In this document: positions 35,501 through 44,273 of the stretch, piece after piece
Numbering within the stretch: the stretch's first letter is position 1
Layout of the letters: the number at the start of each line of letters is the position of its first letter
Assembly (NCBI GenBank): GCA_029960065.1
Contig: JASCOF010000001.1
Coordinates: forward strand, 496,001 to 560,000
Reading direction: 5' to 3'
From: Flavobacteriaceae bacterium PS02336
Lineage (GTDB): Bacteria > Bacteroidota > Bacteroidia > Flavobacteriales > Flavobacteriaceae
Length of the DNA stretch: 64,000 bases
Program-made: the position numbers and the translations under genes
The notes under the pieces: model-generated
Seen by the model: only the letters and a program-made list of their open reading frames with translations
Told to the model about the DNA's origin: nothing
Database searches by the model: none

Positions 35501-35831
35501 TGACAAATTTTATCGACTTGGGTTATTTTTCGTCAAATAAAATGAATTACATTTTAATTACCTAATTAATTTTTCGCCTTTCTTAATAATTATTTAAAAT
35601 AAAGATGTGATTTTTATAAAATTAACATTAAAAATATTAATTAAATGTCACTTTTTCAACGTTATGAATAGCTGTTGCTTAGATTTTGAATGAAAAAAGC
35701 TAAAAATTGAGAACTGCAAAATAAATAATTTAATTGTTAAGTGATCGCTTACATTTGTTTTGTTAAATCATTTATTTAGTGATAGTTAAAAAAAAAGCGA
35801 TTCACTTTTTTAAGGAATCGCTTTTAATGAA
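35501..35831. other. Gene-free stretch between lpxD and msrB
   Basis: Both neighbours are on the minus strand. It holds the msrB terminator hairpin (35791-35826, arms around AAAGCGATTC/GAATCGCTTT), a near-palindrome TAAGTGATCGCTTA (35738-35751) and a plus-strand -7-like box TACATTTG (35750-35757) that points at no gene. Otherwise AT-rich with no credible frame. Confidence 0.55.
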
Positions 35832-36278
35832 TTATTCTTTGATTTTTGATAATGAAACCGCGTTGATGCAATAACGTAATCCGCTTGGCGGAGGTCCATC
35901 TGGGAAAATGTGTCCCAAATGCGCATCACAAACATTACACACAACCTCCACACGAACCATTCCGTATGATCTATCTGCGTGATAACCGATAGCATTTTCT
36001 TTGATTGGCTGTGTAAAAGAGGGCCAGCCTGTACCTGATTCAAATTTTTCGCTTGCATCAAAAAGAACTGTTCCGCAGCACTTACATTCATAAATTCCAG
36101 GATCAAATAAACTGCATAATTCAGAGCTGAAAGATCGTTCAGTTCCTTTTAAACGAGTCACCTGAAATTCTTCTGGAGTTAAGATTTGTTTCCATTCTTC
36201 CTCCGTTTTCTCCACTCTTTTATCTGGAGCTGGATTTCCTTTATTTGTAAAATGAATTACATCTGCCCATTTTATCAT
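35832..36278 (-). CDS. msrB: Peptide-methionine (R)-S-oxide reductase
   Basis: Repairs methionine-R-sulfoxide in oxidised proteins. 148 residues. Seen: EEWKQILTPEEFQVTRLKGTERSFS, the zinc-binding cysteine pairs CKCCGT (CxxC) and CNVCDAHLGH (CxxC), GTGWPSFTQP, and the C-terminal active segment GLRYCINAVSL with the catalytic Cys. Cytoplasmic, no signal peptide. Followed by a hairpin terminator that begins right after the stop. Confidence 0.95.
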   Translation of the reverse strand: MIKWADVIHFTNKGNPAPDKRVEKTEEEWKQILTPEEFQVTRLKGTERSFSSELCSLFDPGIYECKCCGTVLFDASEKFESGTGWPSFTQPIKENAIGYHADRSYGMVRVEVVCNVCDAHLGHIFPDGPPPSGLRYCINAVSLSKIKE

Positions 36279-36291
36279 AACTCTTTTTTTT

Positions 36292-36389
36292 AGTTTTCAG
36301 TCTCAGTTTTCAGTCTCAGTTTTCAGTTTTCAGTCCCAGTAATCAGTCTCGGTTAACTGAAAACTGAGACTGCGACTGAGCACTGATTA
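36292..36389. repeat. Tandem and inverted repeat of TTTTCAGTCTCAG words
   Basis: Several copies of CAGTTTTCAGTC-like words (36293-36354) followed by inverted copies (GGTTAACTGAAAACTGAGAC, 36351-36370, and ACTGAGCACTGATTAC). It sits between prfB and msrB on the same strand and could form a long hairpin. It ends right at the prfB stop. Confidence 0.7.
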
Positions 36390-37488
36390 CTATTCTTCCT
36401 CTTTCTGTCCCATCATCATTAAATAGGCCTTCAGGAATGCATCTATATTTCCATTCATTACACCGTCAACATCGCTGGTTTCGTAACCTGTACGAACATC
36501 TTTTACTAATTTATAAGGCTGCATTACGTAATTACGAATCTGCGAACCCCATTCGATTTTCATTTTTCCAGCTTCAATATCAGCACGCTGCGCTTGCTGT
36601 TTCTTTAACTCAATTTCATACAATTGAGAACGAAGCATTTGCATAGCACGCTGTCTGTTATCCTGCTGTGATCTTGTTTCAGAACACTGAATTTGGATTC
36701 CAGTTGGTTTGTGAACCAATTGCACCTTTGTTTCTACCTTATTTACGTTCTGTCCTCCAGCTCCACTCGAACGAGAAGTTGTAATTTCGATATCGGCAGG
36801 ATTAATGTCAATTTCGATACTGTCATCAACTAACGGATAAACGTAAACTGATACGAATGATGTATGACGTTTGGCGTTACTGTCAAAAGGAGAAATTCTT
36901 ACTAGACGATGAACCCCGTTTTCACCTTTTAAATATCCAAAAGAATAGTCTCCTTCGAATTCTAAAGTTACGGTTTTTATTCCGGCAACATCACCTTCTT
37001 GAAAGTTAAGCTCTTTTATTTTGTAGCCGTAACTTTCGCCCCACATCATGTACATACGCATAAGCATTCCGGCCCAGTCGCAGCTTTCAGTTCCTCCAGC
37101 TCCGGCAGTAATTTGAACCACAGCACTTAAACTGTCGCCTTCATCAGAAAGCATGTTTTTAAATTCGATGTTTTCAATATGCGACTGTGCCGCATTATAT
37201 TGTTCATCTAATTCTTCTACAGAAAGTTCGCCTTCTTTATAAAAATCATAAGCCAGCTGTAATTCCTCTGTAAGCGAGACAGCTTTGTCATAATCTTCGA
37301 TCCATTTTTTCTTGTTTCGAAGGTTTTTTACAATGTTTTCGGCTTCTTTTGGGTTGTTCCAAAAGTCAGGTGCAAAAGTTTTTTCTTCTTCGTTTGCGAT
37401 TTCGATTAGCTTGGCATCAACGTCAAAGATACCTCCTCAACGCACCAAGGCGCTCCACAATACCTTTTACTTGTTCGGCTGTTGTCAT
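36390..37488 (-). CDS. prfB: Peptide chain release factor 2 with programmed +1 frameshift
   Basis: Recognises UGA and UAA stop codons. The gene starts at 37488 ([15 protein letters not shown]), hits an in-frame UGA at 37423-37425 after 21 codons, and continues in the +1 frame as [10 protein letters not shown]. The product is 365 residues, the standard length. The main part shows the GGQ motif in [14 protein letters not shown] and the RF2 start region EDYDKAVSL. The frameshift site is intact (see separate entry). Minus-strand promoter box at 37521-37528. Not a pseudogene. The frame opening at 37154 is only a fragment. Confidence 0.95.
37422..37437 (-). promoter_or_regulatory. RF2 programmed frameshift site
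   Basis: On the minus strand AGGAGG (37432-37437), three bases, then CTTTGAC (37422-37428). Same layout as E. coli AGGGGG-TAT-CTT-TGA-C: a Shine-Dalgarno-like hexamer, the slippery CUU and the weak UGAC context. It makes RF2 translation self-limiting. Confidence 0.92.
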
Positions 37489-37520
37489 AAATTAATTAAT
37501 AGGTTTTATATGTTTTTTAT

Positions 37521-37528
37521 CAAAATTA
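37521..37528 (-). promoter_or_regulatory. -7 promoter box for prfB
   Basis: TAATTTTG on the minus strand, 32 bases before the prfB ATG at 37488. Confidence 0.55.
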
Positions 37529-37601
37529 CGTTAATTTGGTCTATAGAAACCTGCGAGTTAAATTTTACTAAAACTTGCTGAGAATAACTATAAGTAATAC
37601 G

Positions 37602-37609
37602 TAATTTTG
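37602..37609 (+). promoter_or_regulatory. -7 promoter box for the threonine aldolase gene
   Basis: TAATTTTG, 30 bases before the ATG at 37640. Confidence 0.55.
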
Positions 37610-37639
37610 CATACAAAAATAAGATATAGTTTTTAGAAT

Positions 37640-38659
37640 ATGGAAATAAATTTAATCAGCGATACCATAACAAAGCCTACTTATGAAATGCTGCAGTATA
37701 TGTTTAACGCTCATGTCGGCGATGATGTATACAAACAGGATCCTACGGTGATTGAATTGGAAAACAGAACAGCAGAGTTTTTTGGTATGGAAGCTGGACT
37801 TTTTTTTCCGTCTGGAACTATGGCAAATCAAACAGCGATAAAACTGCACACGCAGCCAGGTGAGCAATTGATTGCTGATAAATATGCACATGTTTATCAT
37901 TATGAAGGAGGAGGAGTTTCCTTTAACAGCGGTGTTTCCTGTTGTTTACTAGATGGAAATCGCGGTATGATAAACGCGGCTCAGGTGGCAGCAGCGATAA
38001 ACGATCCAGAATTTTATCATAGTCCGCTGACGAGTTTGGTTTGTGTTGAAAACACAACTAACAAAGGGGGCGGTGCGTGTTATGAGTTAGAAGATCTTAG
38101 AGAAATAAAAAAAGTCTGCGATGCCAATAATTTGAAATTTCATTTGGATGGTGCCAGAATCTGGAATGCGCTGGTAGCAAAAAGACAAAATCCGAGAGAG
38201 TTTGGAGCTATTTTCGATACTATTTCGGTTTGTTTATCTAAAGGTCTTGGAGCTCCAATTGGTTCTGTTCTTCTTGGGAGTAAAGATGATATTCGCAGGG
38301 CGTTGAGAATCAGGAAGATATTAGGTGGAGGAATGCGTCAAGTCGGGTATTTAGCAGCAGCTGGATTATATGCTTTAGCTCATAATATAGAAAGATTGGC
38401 AGAAGATCATCGTCGAGCAAAAGAAATTGCTAAAGTATTGAGTACAAAGCCTTGGATTGCATCTATTGAGCCTGTAGAAACTAACATTCTTATTTTTTCA
38501 CTGGCTGAAGGATACAGCGATCAATTATTGATTGAAAAATTAAAACAGAAAAATATATTAATAAGTTCGCTCGGACATAACAAACTCAGAATTGTAACGC
38601 ATTTAGATTATAAAGAAGTAATGCATACTTATGTAATTGATACGCTTTCGAAGTTTTAG
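37640..38659 (+). CDS. Low-specificity threonine aldolase (PLP, fold type I)
   Basis: Cleaves L-threonine or L-allo-threonine to glycine and acetaldehyde. 339 residues. Seen: MEINLISDTITKPTYEML, FFPSGTMANQTAI, HVYHYEGGG, the PLP Asp in FHLDGARIWNA (about residue 170) and the Schiff-base lysine in CLSKGLGAPIGS (about 198). Typical of the beta-eliminating lyase family used for glycine supply. Followed by a hairpin inside a large inverted repeat. Confidence 0.93.
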   Translation: MEINLISDTITKPTYEMLQYMFNAHVGDDVYKQDPTVIELENRTAEFFGMEAGLFFPSGTMANQTAIKLHTQPGEQLIADKYAHVYHYEGGGVSFNSGVSCCLLDGNRGMINAAQVAAAINDPEFYHSPLTSLVCVENTTNKGGGACYELEDLREIKKVCDANNLKFHLDGARIWNALVAKRQNPREFGAIFDTISVCLSKGLGAPIGSVLLGSKDDIRRALRIRKILGGGMRQVGYLAAAGLYALAHNIERLAEDHRRAKEIAKVLSTKPWIASIEPVETNILIFSLAEGYSDQLLIEKLKQKNILISSLGHNKLRIVTHLDYKEVMHTYVIDTLSKF

Positions 38660-38670
38660 AAGAAAGGATC

Positions 38671-38813
38671 TAAGTTTCTAAGGTACTGAGGTTCTAAGTA
38701 AGAAAGAAATGAAGGCTAAAAAAAGAGGATGTTAATACATCCTCTTTTTTTGTGTCAAAGAAATAAAACCTTAGAATCTTTGTCTCTTAGAACCTCAGTA
38801 TCTTAGAAGCTTA
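38671..38813. repeat. Inverted repeat of TTCTAAG words with an inner terminator
   Basis: 28-base arms (38671-38698 and 38786-38813) with two mismatches, built from CTAAG/CTGAGG words. The right arm ends with the TTA that is the reverse complement of the ybaB stop codon, so the element touches the coding sequence. The loop contains a perfect terminator hairpin. Confidence 0.78.
38718..38751. terminator. Bidirectional terminator inside the CTAAG repeat
   Basis: Perfect arms AAAAGAGGATGT / ACATCCTCTTTT with a 4-base loop and A/T tracts on both sides, between convergent genes. Confidence 0.88.
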
Positions 38814-39131
38814 TTTAAACAAATTATCCATTCCAGGAATAGAAGGCATGTCCATTCTTGCAACAGCGTCCAATTCTCTTTCGTTAACATTTGTAGCTTT
38901 TTCAATTGCTTTGTTTAAAGTCACAATTAAATAATCTTCCAATTGTTCTTTATCTTCTAATAAAGAATCATCAATGGAAAGAGATTTTATTTTTCTGCTT
39001 GCTGTAATAGTAACTTTTAATAATCCGTCAGCACTTTGTTCATCAATCAAAACAGTATCTAAACGTTTTTTTGTATCTTCAATTTTTTGCTGGGTTTCTT
39101 TAAGTTTGCCCATCATTCCCATTAAATCCAT
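38811..39131 (-). CDS. YbaB/EbfC nucleoid-associated protein
   Basis: 106 residues. Starts [24 protein letters not shown] and contains [19 protein letters not shown] and [20 protein letters not shown], the helix-sheet-helix layout of YbaB/EbfC, a small dimeric DNA-binding protein. It usually stands next to dnaX and recR in other phyla but stands alone here. A -7 box precedes it. Confidence 0.88.
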   Translation of the reverse strand: MDLMGMMGKLKETQQKIEDTKKRLDTVLIDEQSADGLLKVTITASRKIKSLSIDDSLLEDKEQLEDYLIVTLNKAIEKATNVNERELDAVARMDMPSIPGMDNLFK

Positions 39132-39159
39132 TTTTGTCGATTTTTTAAATTATTTCAGA

Positions 39160-39167
39160 CAAAATTA
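39160..39167 (-). promoter_or_regulatory. -7 promoter box for the YbaB gene
   Basis: TAATTTTG on the minus strand, 28 bases before the ATG at 39131. Confidence 0.55.
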
Positions 39168-39200
39168 GTATATTGCTGTGTTAATTCAATAGAATATTTT

Positions 39201-41336
39201 ATGAAAAAATTAATTTTGTTCTGTTGGCTTTATGCTATTTTTGCGTCTTCATATTTAAAAATTAATGCTCAATCAATGCAAAATGATATATCGGCTCCAA
39301 AGGCCAAAATAATTCCAAAAACATTAAAAAAACACAAAGAATCTAGGATTGACAACTACTTTTGGCTGAATGACCGAGAAAATTCTGAAGTGATTGATTA
39401 TCTAAATCAGGAAAATAGTTATTATGAGAATATGACTTCTCATACTAAGACTTTAAAAGATAATCTGTTCGAAGAAATGAAAGGAAGAATTAAAGAGGAT
39501 GATTCTTCAGTTCCTTACTTCTATAATGGATATTTCTACATTACCCGTTTTGAAACAGGCCAGGATTATCCAATTTTCGCAAGAAAAAAGGGAAGTCTTT
39601 CTGCTCCGGAAGAAATTCTTTTTAACTGCAATGAAATGGCAAAAGGACACGCTTATTTTAAACTCGGAGGATTAAGCATCAGTCCAGATAATAAATTTGC
39701 CAGTTTTGGAGTAGATATTGTTGGAAGAAGAATTTATAGCATTCAAGTTAAAAATTTGGAAACAGGTGAGATTCTAGCCGATAAAATAGAAAATGTGACA
39801 GGAGCTTCAGTTTGGGCAAATGATAATAATACCATTTTTTATGTAAGACAAGATCAGGTAACTCTTAGAGCAGATAAAGTTTTCAAGCATAAATTAAACA
39901 CTAACTCAGAAAAAGATGTTTTGGTTTATGATGAGGTTGATGATACTTTTAATGTATCGATAAGCAAAGAAAAGTCGAGAAAATATATCGTGATCGGTTC
40001 TGGAAGTACTTTGACAACCGAATATAGAATTCTAAACTCAAATAATCCTGATGGAGAATTCGTTGTTTTTCAGCCTCGTGTGCGTGGCTTAGAATATAGT
40101 ATTTCGCACTATGAAGATTCGTTTTATGTTTTGACTAATAAGGATAAGGCGACGAATTTTAAGTTAATGAAAACGCCGGAAGATAAAACAGGTAAGAAAA
40201 ACTGGGTAGATCTTATTCCGCACAGAGAAGATGTTTTATTGGAGGACATTGAAATTTTTAAAAACTATTTAGTTGTCGAGGAGCGTTCAAACGGATTGAA
40301 TCATATTCGTATTATGCCTTGGAATGGTGAACCAGATTATTATCTTCCTTTTGGAAGTGAAACATACAATGCGTACACTACAACCAATGTTGATTTTGAT
40401 ACAGATATCTTGCGTTACAGCTACCAATCATTGGCGACACCGTCTTCTGTAATTGATTTTAACATGAAAACTAAAACCAAAGAAATTTTGAAAGAGCAAG
40501 AGGTTTTAGGCGGAAAATTTGATAAAGAGAATTATATCGAAGAAAGAATATGGGCAATTGCCAGAGATGGTGTAAAAGTACCTATTTCGATGGTTTATAA
40601 AAAAGGATTAGAGAAAACGGGTAAAAATCCATTGCTGCTTTATGCTTATGGCTCTTACGGAATCACAATGGATACATATTTTTCTTCAACAAGATTATCA
40701 TTATTAGACCGCGGATTTGTTTATGCTATTGCACATATTCGTGGAGGAGAAGATTTAGGAAGACAATGGTATGAAGATGGAAAACTGTTAAAAAAGAAAA
40801 ATACCTTTACAGATTTCATCGATTGCTCTAAATTTGTAATAGACCAAAAGTACACCTCGCCAGAACATTTGTATGCAGAGGGAGGATCGGCAGGGGGTCT
40901 TTTAATGGGAGTTATTGTAAATGAAGCTCCTGAATTATATAATGGAGTCATAGCTCAGGTGCCTTTTGTCGATGTAATCACCACGATGCTGGATGACAGC
41001 ATTCCGCTGACAACTGGAGAATATGATGAATGGGGAAACCCAAACAAAAAAGAATATTACGATTATATGTTGTCGTATTCACCTTACGATAATGTAAAAG
41101 CACAAGAATATCCTAATATGTATGTATCTACAGGATTGCACGATTCTCAGGTACAATATTGGGAGCCAGCTAAATGGGTTGCGAAATTGAGAAATCTAAA
41201 AACAAATGATAAACTTTTATTTTTAGATACGAATATGGATGCAGGTCATGGTGGGGCTTCGGGACGTTTTGAGGCTTTGAAAGACTTAGCAAAAGAATTT
41301 AGTTTTTTGTTAGATTTAGAAAAAATTAAAAGCTAA
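39201..41336 (+). CDS. Oligopeptidase B-like S9 peptidase, exported
   Basis: 711 residues. N-terminal signal peptide (MKKLILFCWLYAIFASSYLKINAQS), then HxESRIDNYFWLNDRENSEVIDYL region and a seven-bladed propeller (about 80-430), and an alpha/beta-hydrolase domain with YGSYGITMDTYF, IAHIRGGEDLGRQWYEDGK, the nucleophile in EGGSAGGLLMG (about residue 560) and the catalytic His in DAGHGGASGR. It cleaves short peptides after basic residues, in this case probably in the periplasm. Single gene. Confidence 0.93.
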   Translation: MKKLILFCWLYAIFASSYLKINAQSMQNDISAPKAKIIPKTLKKHKESRIDNYFWLNDRENSEVIDYLNQENSYYENMTSHTKTLKDNLFEEMKGRIKEDDSSVPYFYNGYFYITRFETGQDYPIFARKKGSLSAPEEILFNCNEMAKGHAYFKLGGLSISPDNKFASFGVDIVGRRIYSIQVKNLETGEILADKIENVTGASVWANDNNTIFYVRQDQVTLRADKVFKHKLNTNSEKDVLVYDEVDDTFNVSISKEKSRKYIVIGSGSTLTTEYRILNSNNPDGEFVVFQPRVRGLEYSISHYEDSFYVLTNKDKATNFKLMKTPEDKTGKKNWVDLIPHREDVLLEDIEIFKNYLVVEERSNGLNHIRIMPWNGEPDYYLPFGSETYNAYTTTNVDFDTDILRYSYQSLATPSSVIDFNMKTKTKEILKEQEVLGGKFDKENYIEERIWAIARDGVKVPISMVYKKGLEKTGKNPLLLYAYGSYGITMDTYFSSTRLSLLDRGFVYAIAHIRGGEDLGRQWYEDGKLLKKKNTFTDFIDCSKFVIDQKYTSPEHLYAEGGSAGGLLMGVIVNEAPELYNGVIAQVPFVDVITTMLDDSIPLTTGEYDEWGNPNKKEYYDYMLSYSPYDNVKAQEYPNMYVSTGLHDSQVQYWEPAKWVAKLRNLKTNDKLLFLDTNMDAGHGGASGRFEALKDLAKEFSFLLDLEKIKS

Positions 41337-41351
41337 TTAGATTTTTTTTGT

Positions 41352-41359
41352 TAAATTTG
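41352..41359 (+). promoter_or_regulatory. -7 promoter box for the cysteine synthase gene
   Basis: TAAATTTG, 47 bases upstream of the ATG at 41407. A small hairpin (ATCAAGG ... CCTTGAT, 41366-41393) lies in the leader. Confidence 0.5.
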
Positions 41360-41406
41360 CAACCTATCAAGGTTAATTAAAAATGCCCTTGATTAACTAT
41401 TTTTTT

Positions 41407-42447
41407 ATGAAAGAAGAAATAACCGCTTATAATAATGTTTTAGAGTTAATAGGTAACACCCCGCTTATTAAACTAAATAAAATCACCGAAGAGTTAGAAG
41501 GAAATTTCTACGCAAAGGTAGAAGCTTTCAATCCAGGTCATTCCTCAAAAGATAGAATCGCATTATATATTATTGAAGAAGCCGAGAAAAGAGGAATTCT
41601 ATCCCCAGGAGATACCATTATCGAAACCACATCTGGAAATACAGGATTTAGTTTAGCAATGGTAAGCATTATTAAAGGTTACAATTGTATTTTAGCAGTA
41701 AGCTCAAAATCATCGAAAGATAAAATTGACATGCTGAGAAGTTTAGGAGCTAAAGTTTATGTCTGTCCTGCCCACGTTTCTGCAGATGATGAAAGATCAT
41801 ACTACAATGTAGCAAAACGTTTACATGAAGAAACAAAAGGATCAGTTTACATTAATCAATATTTTAACCAATTGAATATTGATGCTCACTACAACACTAC
41901 AGGTCCGGAGATTTGGGAACAGACAAAAGGACAAATTACACACTTAATCGCTTGCAGCGGAACAGGAGGAACTATCTCTGGAACTGCAAAATTCCTTAAA
42001 GAAAAAAATCCAAATATTAGAATACTGGGAGTTGATGCTTTTGGATCTGTATTGAAAAAATATCACGAAACTAGAGAATTCGACAGCAAAGAAATTTACC
42101 CATATCGTATAGAAGGTTTAGGTAAAAACTTAATTCCATCGGCTACAGATTTTGATATTATTGATAAATTCATGAAAGTAACCGACGAAGAAAGTGCACA
42201 CTCTGCCAGAGAAATCACTCGTAAAGAAGGTTTATTTGTTGGATATACTTCTGGAGCAGTAATGCAGGCCATTAAGCAATATGCAGAAGAAGGAGAATTT
42301 ACAAAAGAAAGCAATATTATTGCTATTTTTCCAGATCACGGTTCAAGATACATGAGTAAAGTATTTAGCGATGACTGGATGAATGAACAAGGTTTCTTTG
42401 ACAGTGTCAACGAAGAAGAAGTTCAAAAAATTGAATTCGTAAAGTAA
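41407..42447 (+). CDS. PLP-dependent cysteine synthase family protein
   Basis: 346 residues, fold type II. Seen: [14 protein letters not shown], the Schiff-base lysine in [14 protein letters not shown] (about residue 45), the phosphate loop [13 protein letters not shown] (about 75) and [15 protein letters not shown] (about 180). The length is between O-acetylserine sulfhydrylase (about 310) and cystathionine beta-synthase without CBS domains; the enzyme may use O-acetylserine or serine/homocysteine. The start at 41407 ([10 protein letters not shown]) is favoured because 41383 would include an untypical extension. A strong terminator follows. Confidence 0.87.
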   Translation: MKEEITAYNNVLELIGNTPLIKLNKITEELEGNFYAKVEAFNPGHSSKDRIALYIIEEAEKRGILSPGDTIIETTSGNTGFSLAMVSIIKGYNCILAVSSKSSKDKIDMLRSLGAKVYVCPAHVSADDERSYYNVAKRLHEETKGSVYINQYFNQLNIDAHYNTTGPEIWEQTKGQITHLIACSGTGGTISGTAKFLKEKNPNIRILGVDAFGSVLKKYHETREFDSKEIYPYRIEGLGKNLIPSATDFDIIDKFMKVTDEESAHSAREITRKEGLFVGYTSGAVMQAIKQYAEEGEFTKESNIIAIFPDHGSRYMSKVFSDDWMNEQGFFDSVNEEEVQKIEFVK

Positions 42448-42469
42448 AATAATTACTTTTTAAAATATT

Positions 42470-42503
42470 AAACTCCATTCGTAATTGCGAATGGAGTTTT
42501 TTT
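42470..42503 (+). terminator. Terminator of the cysteine synthase gene
   Basis: Perfect 12-base arms AAACTCCATTCG / CGAATGGAGTTT with a 6-base loop and a T tract. Confidence 0.9.
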
Positions 42504-42541
42504 ATGACTTAATTGTATATTATGTTTTTTATTAAAACAGC

Positions 42542-42561
42542 GTATTTATACGTAAGAAATT
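42542..42561 (+). promoter_or_regulatory. Shared upstream motif, copy 1
   Basis: GTATTTATACGTAAGAAATT. The copy at 44101-44119 reads GTATTTATATGTAGGAATT. Both lie about 170-225 bases before a LamG-family start. Possibly an activator site or duplicated promoter relic. Confidence 0.5.
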
Positions 42562-42765
42562 ATTAAGTCAATTAAAATTTCGATAGTATTTTAGTAATAT
42601 CGTTAAAAGCATGAAAATGTATTTTGACGATACAAAATGTGCGAAATTGTTTATTTTAACGAGTATTTCTGTAAGTCGTCGGAAATATTTTCGCCCGCGT
42701 TCCTAATAATCTAGTTTAGCAGTGTTAAAATAACCTTAGTTGTTTAATCCCTAAAATCTATTATT

Positions 42766-43677
42766 ATGAAAAAATTACTACTCACATTTTTGTTTGTAAG
42801 TTATTTGAATGTTACTGCTCAAACACCAATTCAGGAATTTAACTTTAATGGTACTTTAAATAATACCTCCAACACTACTTCATTTATGGGAATCGATAAT
42901 TTCGTTGCCGATAGGGCAGGGGAACTTAGAGGAGCTCAACGATTAAATAATAAAGCTTTAGAAGCTGTAATCGACAATCTGCCGCAAGGTAAGAATGCAA
43001 GAACTGTGAGTATCTGGGTCAAATTTAATGATATCTCAAACGCTAATTATATCTGGGGTTATGGAAATGCTTATAATGCGCAATACTGCGGTTTATTACA
43101 GCAGGGAACCTCAACTTCTAACTCTGACTTAAGTTTAGCTGCTTGGGGTGCTTCTAATGATGTAATAGTCTCTACTCCGCTTGAAAAATATGTTTGGTAT
43201 AATTATACTATTACTTACGAAGGAGCTACTTCTAGAATTTACCGCGACGGAAAATTATTGAAATTTCTAGAAGGTATGACGAGAGCTACAAACGGAAATA
43301 TTTTTAGATTAGGAGAGATTAATACAACTATCGGAATTAATGCAGATATAGATGATTTAAAAATCTATAATGTGGCTTTAACACCAGAGCAGGTAAATGC
43401 ACTTTACGAAAGCGGAAAACCAGCCGTTGCAGTTGCAGCAGCGCCTTCTATGGAATTAAAAACTTCTAAGACGACGACTGTTAAAGGTAAAAGTGCTGTT
43501 AAATCTGGAACAATTATAACTTCAAGCGATGTTAACGGTTCGACAAAAAATATCGAAGTGTATTCACAAGGTCAAAAAATAGAAGGAAGTAATTCCTTGA
43601 ATCTTAATGATCTGCCAGAAGGAACTTACTTATTGAAAGTTACAAGTTCTCCAGCAAAAAAAATTACTTCAAAATAA
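42766..43677 (+). CDS. Secreted LamG-like protein with T9SS-like C-terminal tail (copy 1)
   Basis: 303 residues. Signal peptide MKKLLLTFLFVSYLNVTAQ. A LamG/concanavalin-like domain (about residues 20-215; TVSIWVKFND, WYNYTITYEGATSRIYRDGKLL, ADIDDLKIYNVALTPEQVNALY) is followed by an S/T/K linker and a tail, KNIEVYSQGQKIEG with LPEGTYLLKVT near the end. That tail resembles the end of type A sorting signals of the type IX secretion system, but shorter. Probably secreted or surface bound with a glycan ligand. About 50% identical by eye to the second copy at 44274. Confidence 0.8.
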   Translation: MKKLLLTFLFVSYLNVTAQTPIQEFNFNGTLNNTSNTTSFMGIDNFVADRAGELRGAQRLNNKALEAVIDNLPQGKNARTVSIWVKFNDISNANYIWGYGNAYNAQYCGLLQQGTSTSNSDLSLAAWGASNDVIVSTPLEKYVWYNYTITYEGATSRIYRDGKLLKFLEGMTRATNGNIFRLGEINTTIGINADIDDLKIYNVALTPEQVNALYESGKPAVAVAAAPSMELKTSKTTTVKGKSAVKSGTIITSSDVNGSTKNIEVYSQGQKIEGSNSLNLNDLPEGTYLLKVTSSPAKKITSK

Positions 43678-43751
43678 ATAGCATTTACTTAGTTTTTAAT
43701 ATTAGTTAGTTTGCATGTTGCGTAAGCAATGAAATTTTTTGAAATAGTAAA

Positions 43752-43783
43752 AAAAAAGCCTTCTGGAGTTCAGAAGGTTTTTT
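43752..43783. terminator. Terminator of the AAGCCTTCTG type (1)
   Basis: Arms AAAGCCTTCTG (43755-43765) and CAGAAGGTTTT (43771-43781) with a 5-base loop. It lies between a plus and a minus gene. Near copies occur at 45190-45220 and 47363-47390. Confidence 0.8.
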
Positions 43784-43788
43784 ATTGA

Positions 43789-43992
43789 TTATCTTTTTTT
43801 CTGTTGTCCCGGCGCATATGCTTTTGCGCTTTTGCTTCCAGAGGCTTTTTTTGCTTGTCCCGGCGGTATTTTTTTACCTGTAGTTGTTTGTGTCGTAGTA
43901 TGAGTGTGTGTGCTGCAGCTGATTACGCTTAATACTAAAAATAAAAGTACAAGAGCTATAACTGCAATTTTGGTGAATTTTGATGTCTGCAT
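43789..43992 (-). CDS. Small lipoprotein with a PPGQ/APGQ tail
   Basis: 67 residues from 43992 (MQTSKFTKIAVIALVLLFLVLSVISC): a membrane segment and a lipobox Cys at residue 26, then a basic tail with KKIPPGQAKKASGSKSAKAYAPGQQKKR. Proteins with this tail recur in Flavobacteria, sometimes annotated as quinol oxidase subunit; I recall no experimental function. A shorter paralog is at 47396. The start at 43992 is preferred to 44028 because it gives a clean signal. Confidence 0.72.
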   Translation of the reverse strand: MQTSKFTKIAVIALVLLFLVLSVISCSTHTHTTTQTTTGKKIPPGQAKKASGSKSAKAYAPGQQKKR

Positions 43993-44100
43993 TTGGGGTC
44001 TGTTAATGTTTAAATATGTGTTTAGCAAATATAATTTTTTAATGCAAGATTAATGAATAATAATCCAAAAAGTCTGATTTTTAAATTTTGTGAGAATTCT

Positions 44101-44143
44101 GTATTTATATGTAGGAATTGCTTGGTGATGCTGAATTAAAATT
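44101..44143 (+). promoter_or_regulatory. Shared upstream motif, copy 2
   Basis: GTATTTATATGTAGGAATT (44101-44119) and AATTAAAATT (44134-44143), the same pair in the same order as at 42542-42579. Upstream of the second LamG gene. Confidence 0.5.
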
Positions 44144-44273
44144 ATAGTTTTAACAAAATATATAAAAATACAATTAGGATTTTAATGAGCTGAAGTATTG
44201 TGGTTTAAAAATCTTTAAAACAGAAGAATTTCATTATAATACATTAAAAATATACTTTTAATATCTTTTAAAT

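Larger units (their letters stand above)
42448..42765. other. Regulatory stretch upstream of the first LamG gene
   Basis: No credible gene in 318 bases. It starts with the terminator at 42470-42503. It then has GTATTTATACGTAAGAAATT (42542-42561), almost identical to a motif upstream of the second LamG gene, and AATTAAAATT (42570-42579), also shared. I found no clear TAnnTTTG box. Confidence 0.55.

Noticed and set aside
35750..35757. Promoter for a missing plus-strand gene after lpxD.
   Set aside because: No open frame follows before the msrB coding region on the opposite strand, so I kept it only as a possible RNA.
36292..36389. Possible CRISPR array because of repeated words.
   Set aside because: The units are 11-13 bases, without spacers of regular length, and have inverted copies. 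No cas gene is nearby.
36390..37154. Release factor 2 seemed to start internally and to be truncated, or to be a pseudogene because of a UGA.
   Set aside because: The upstream sequence encodes the missing N terminus in another frame and carries the standard frameshift site, so the gene is complete.
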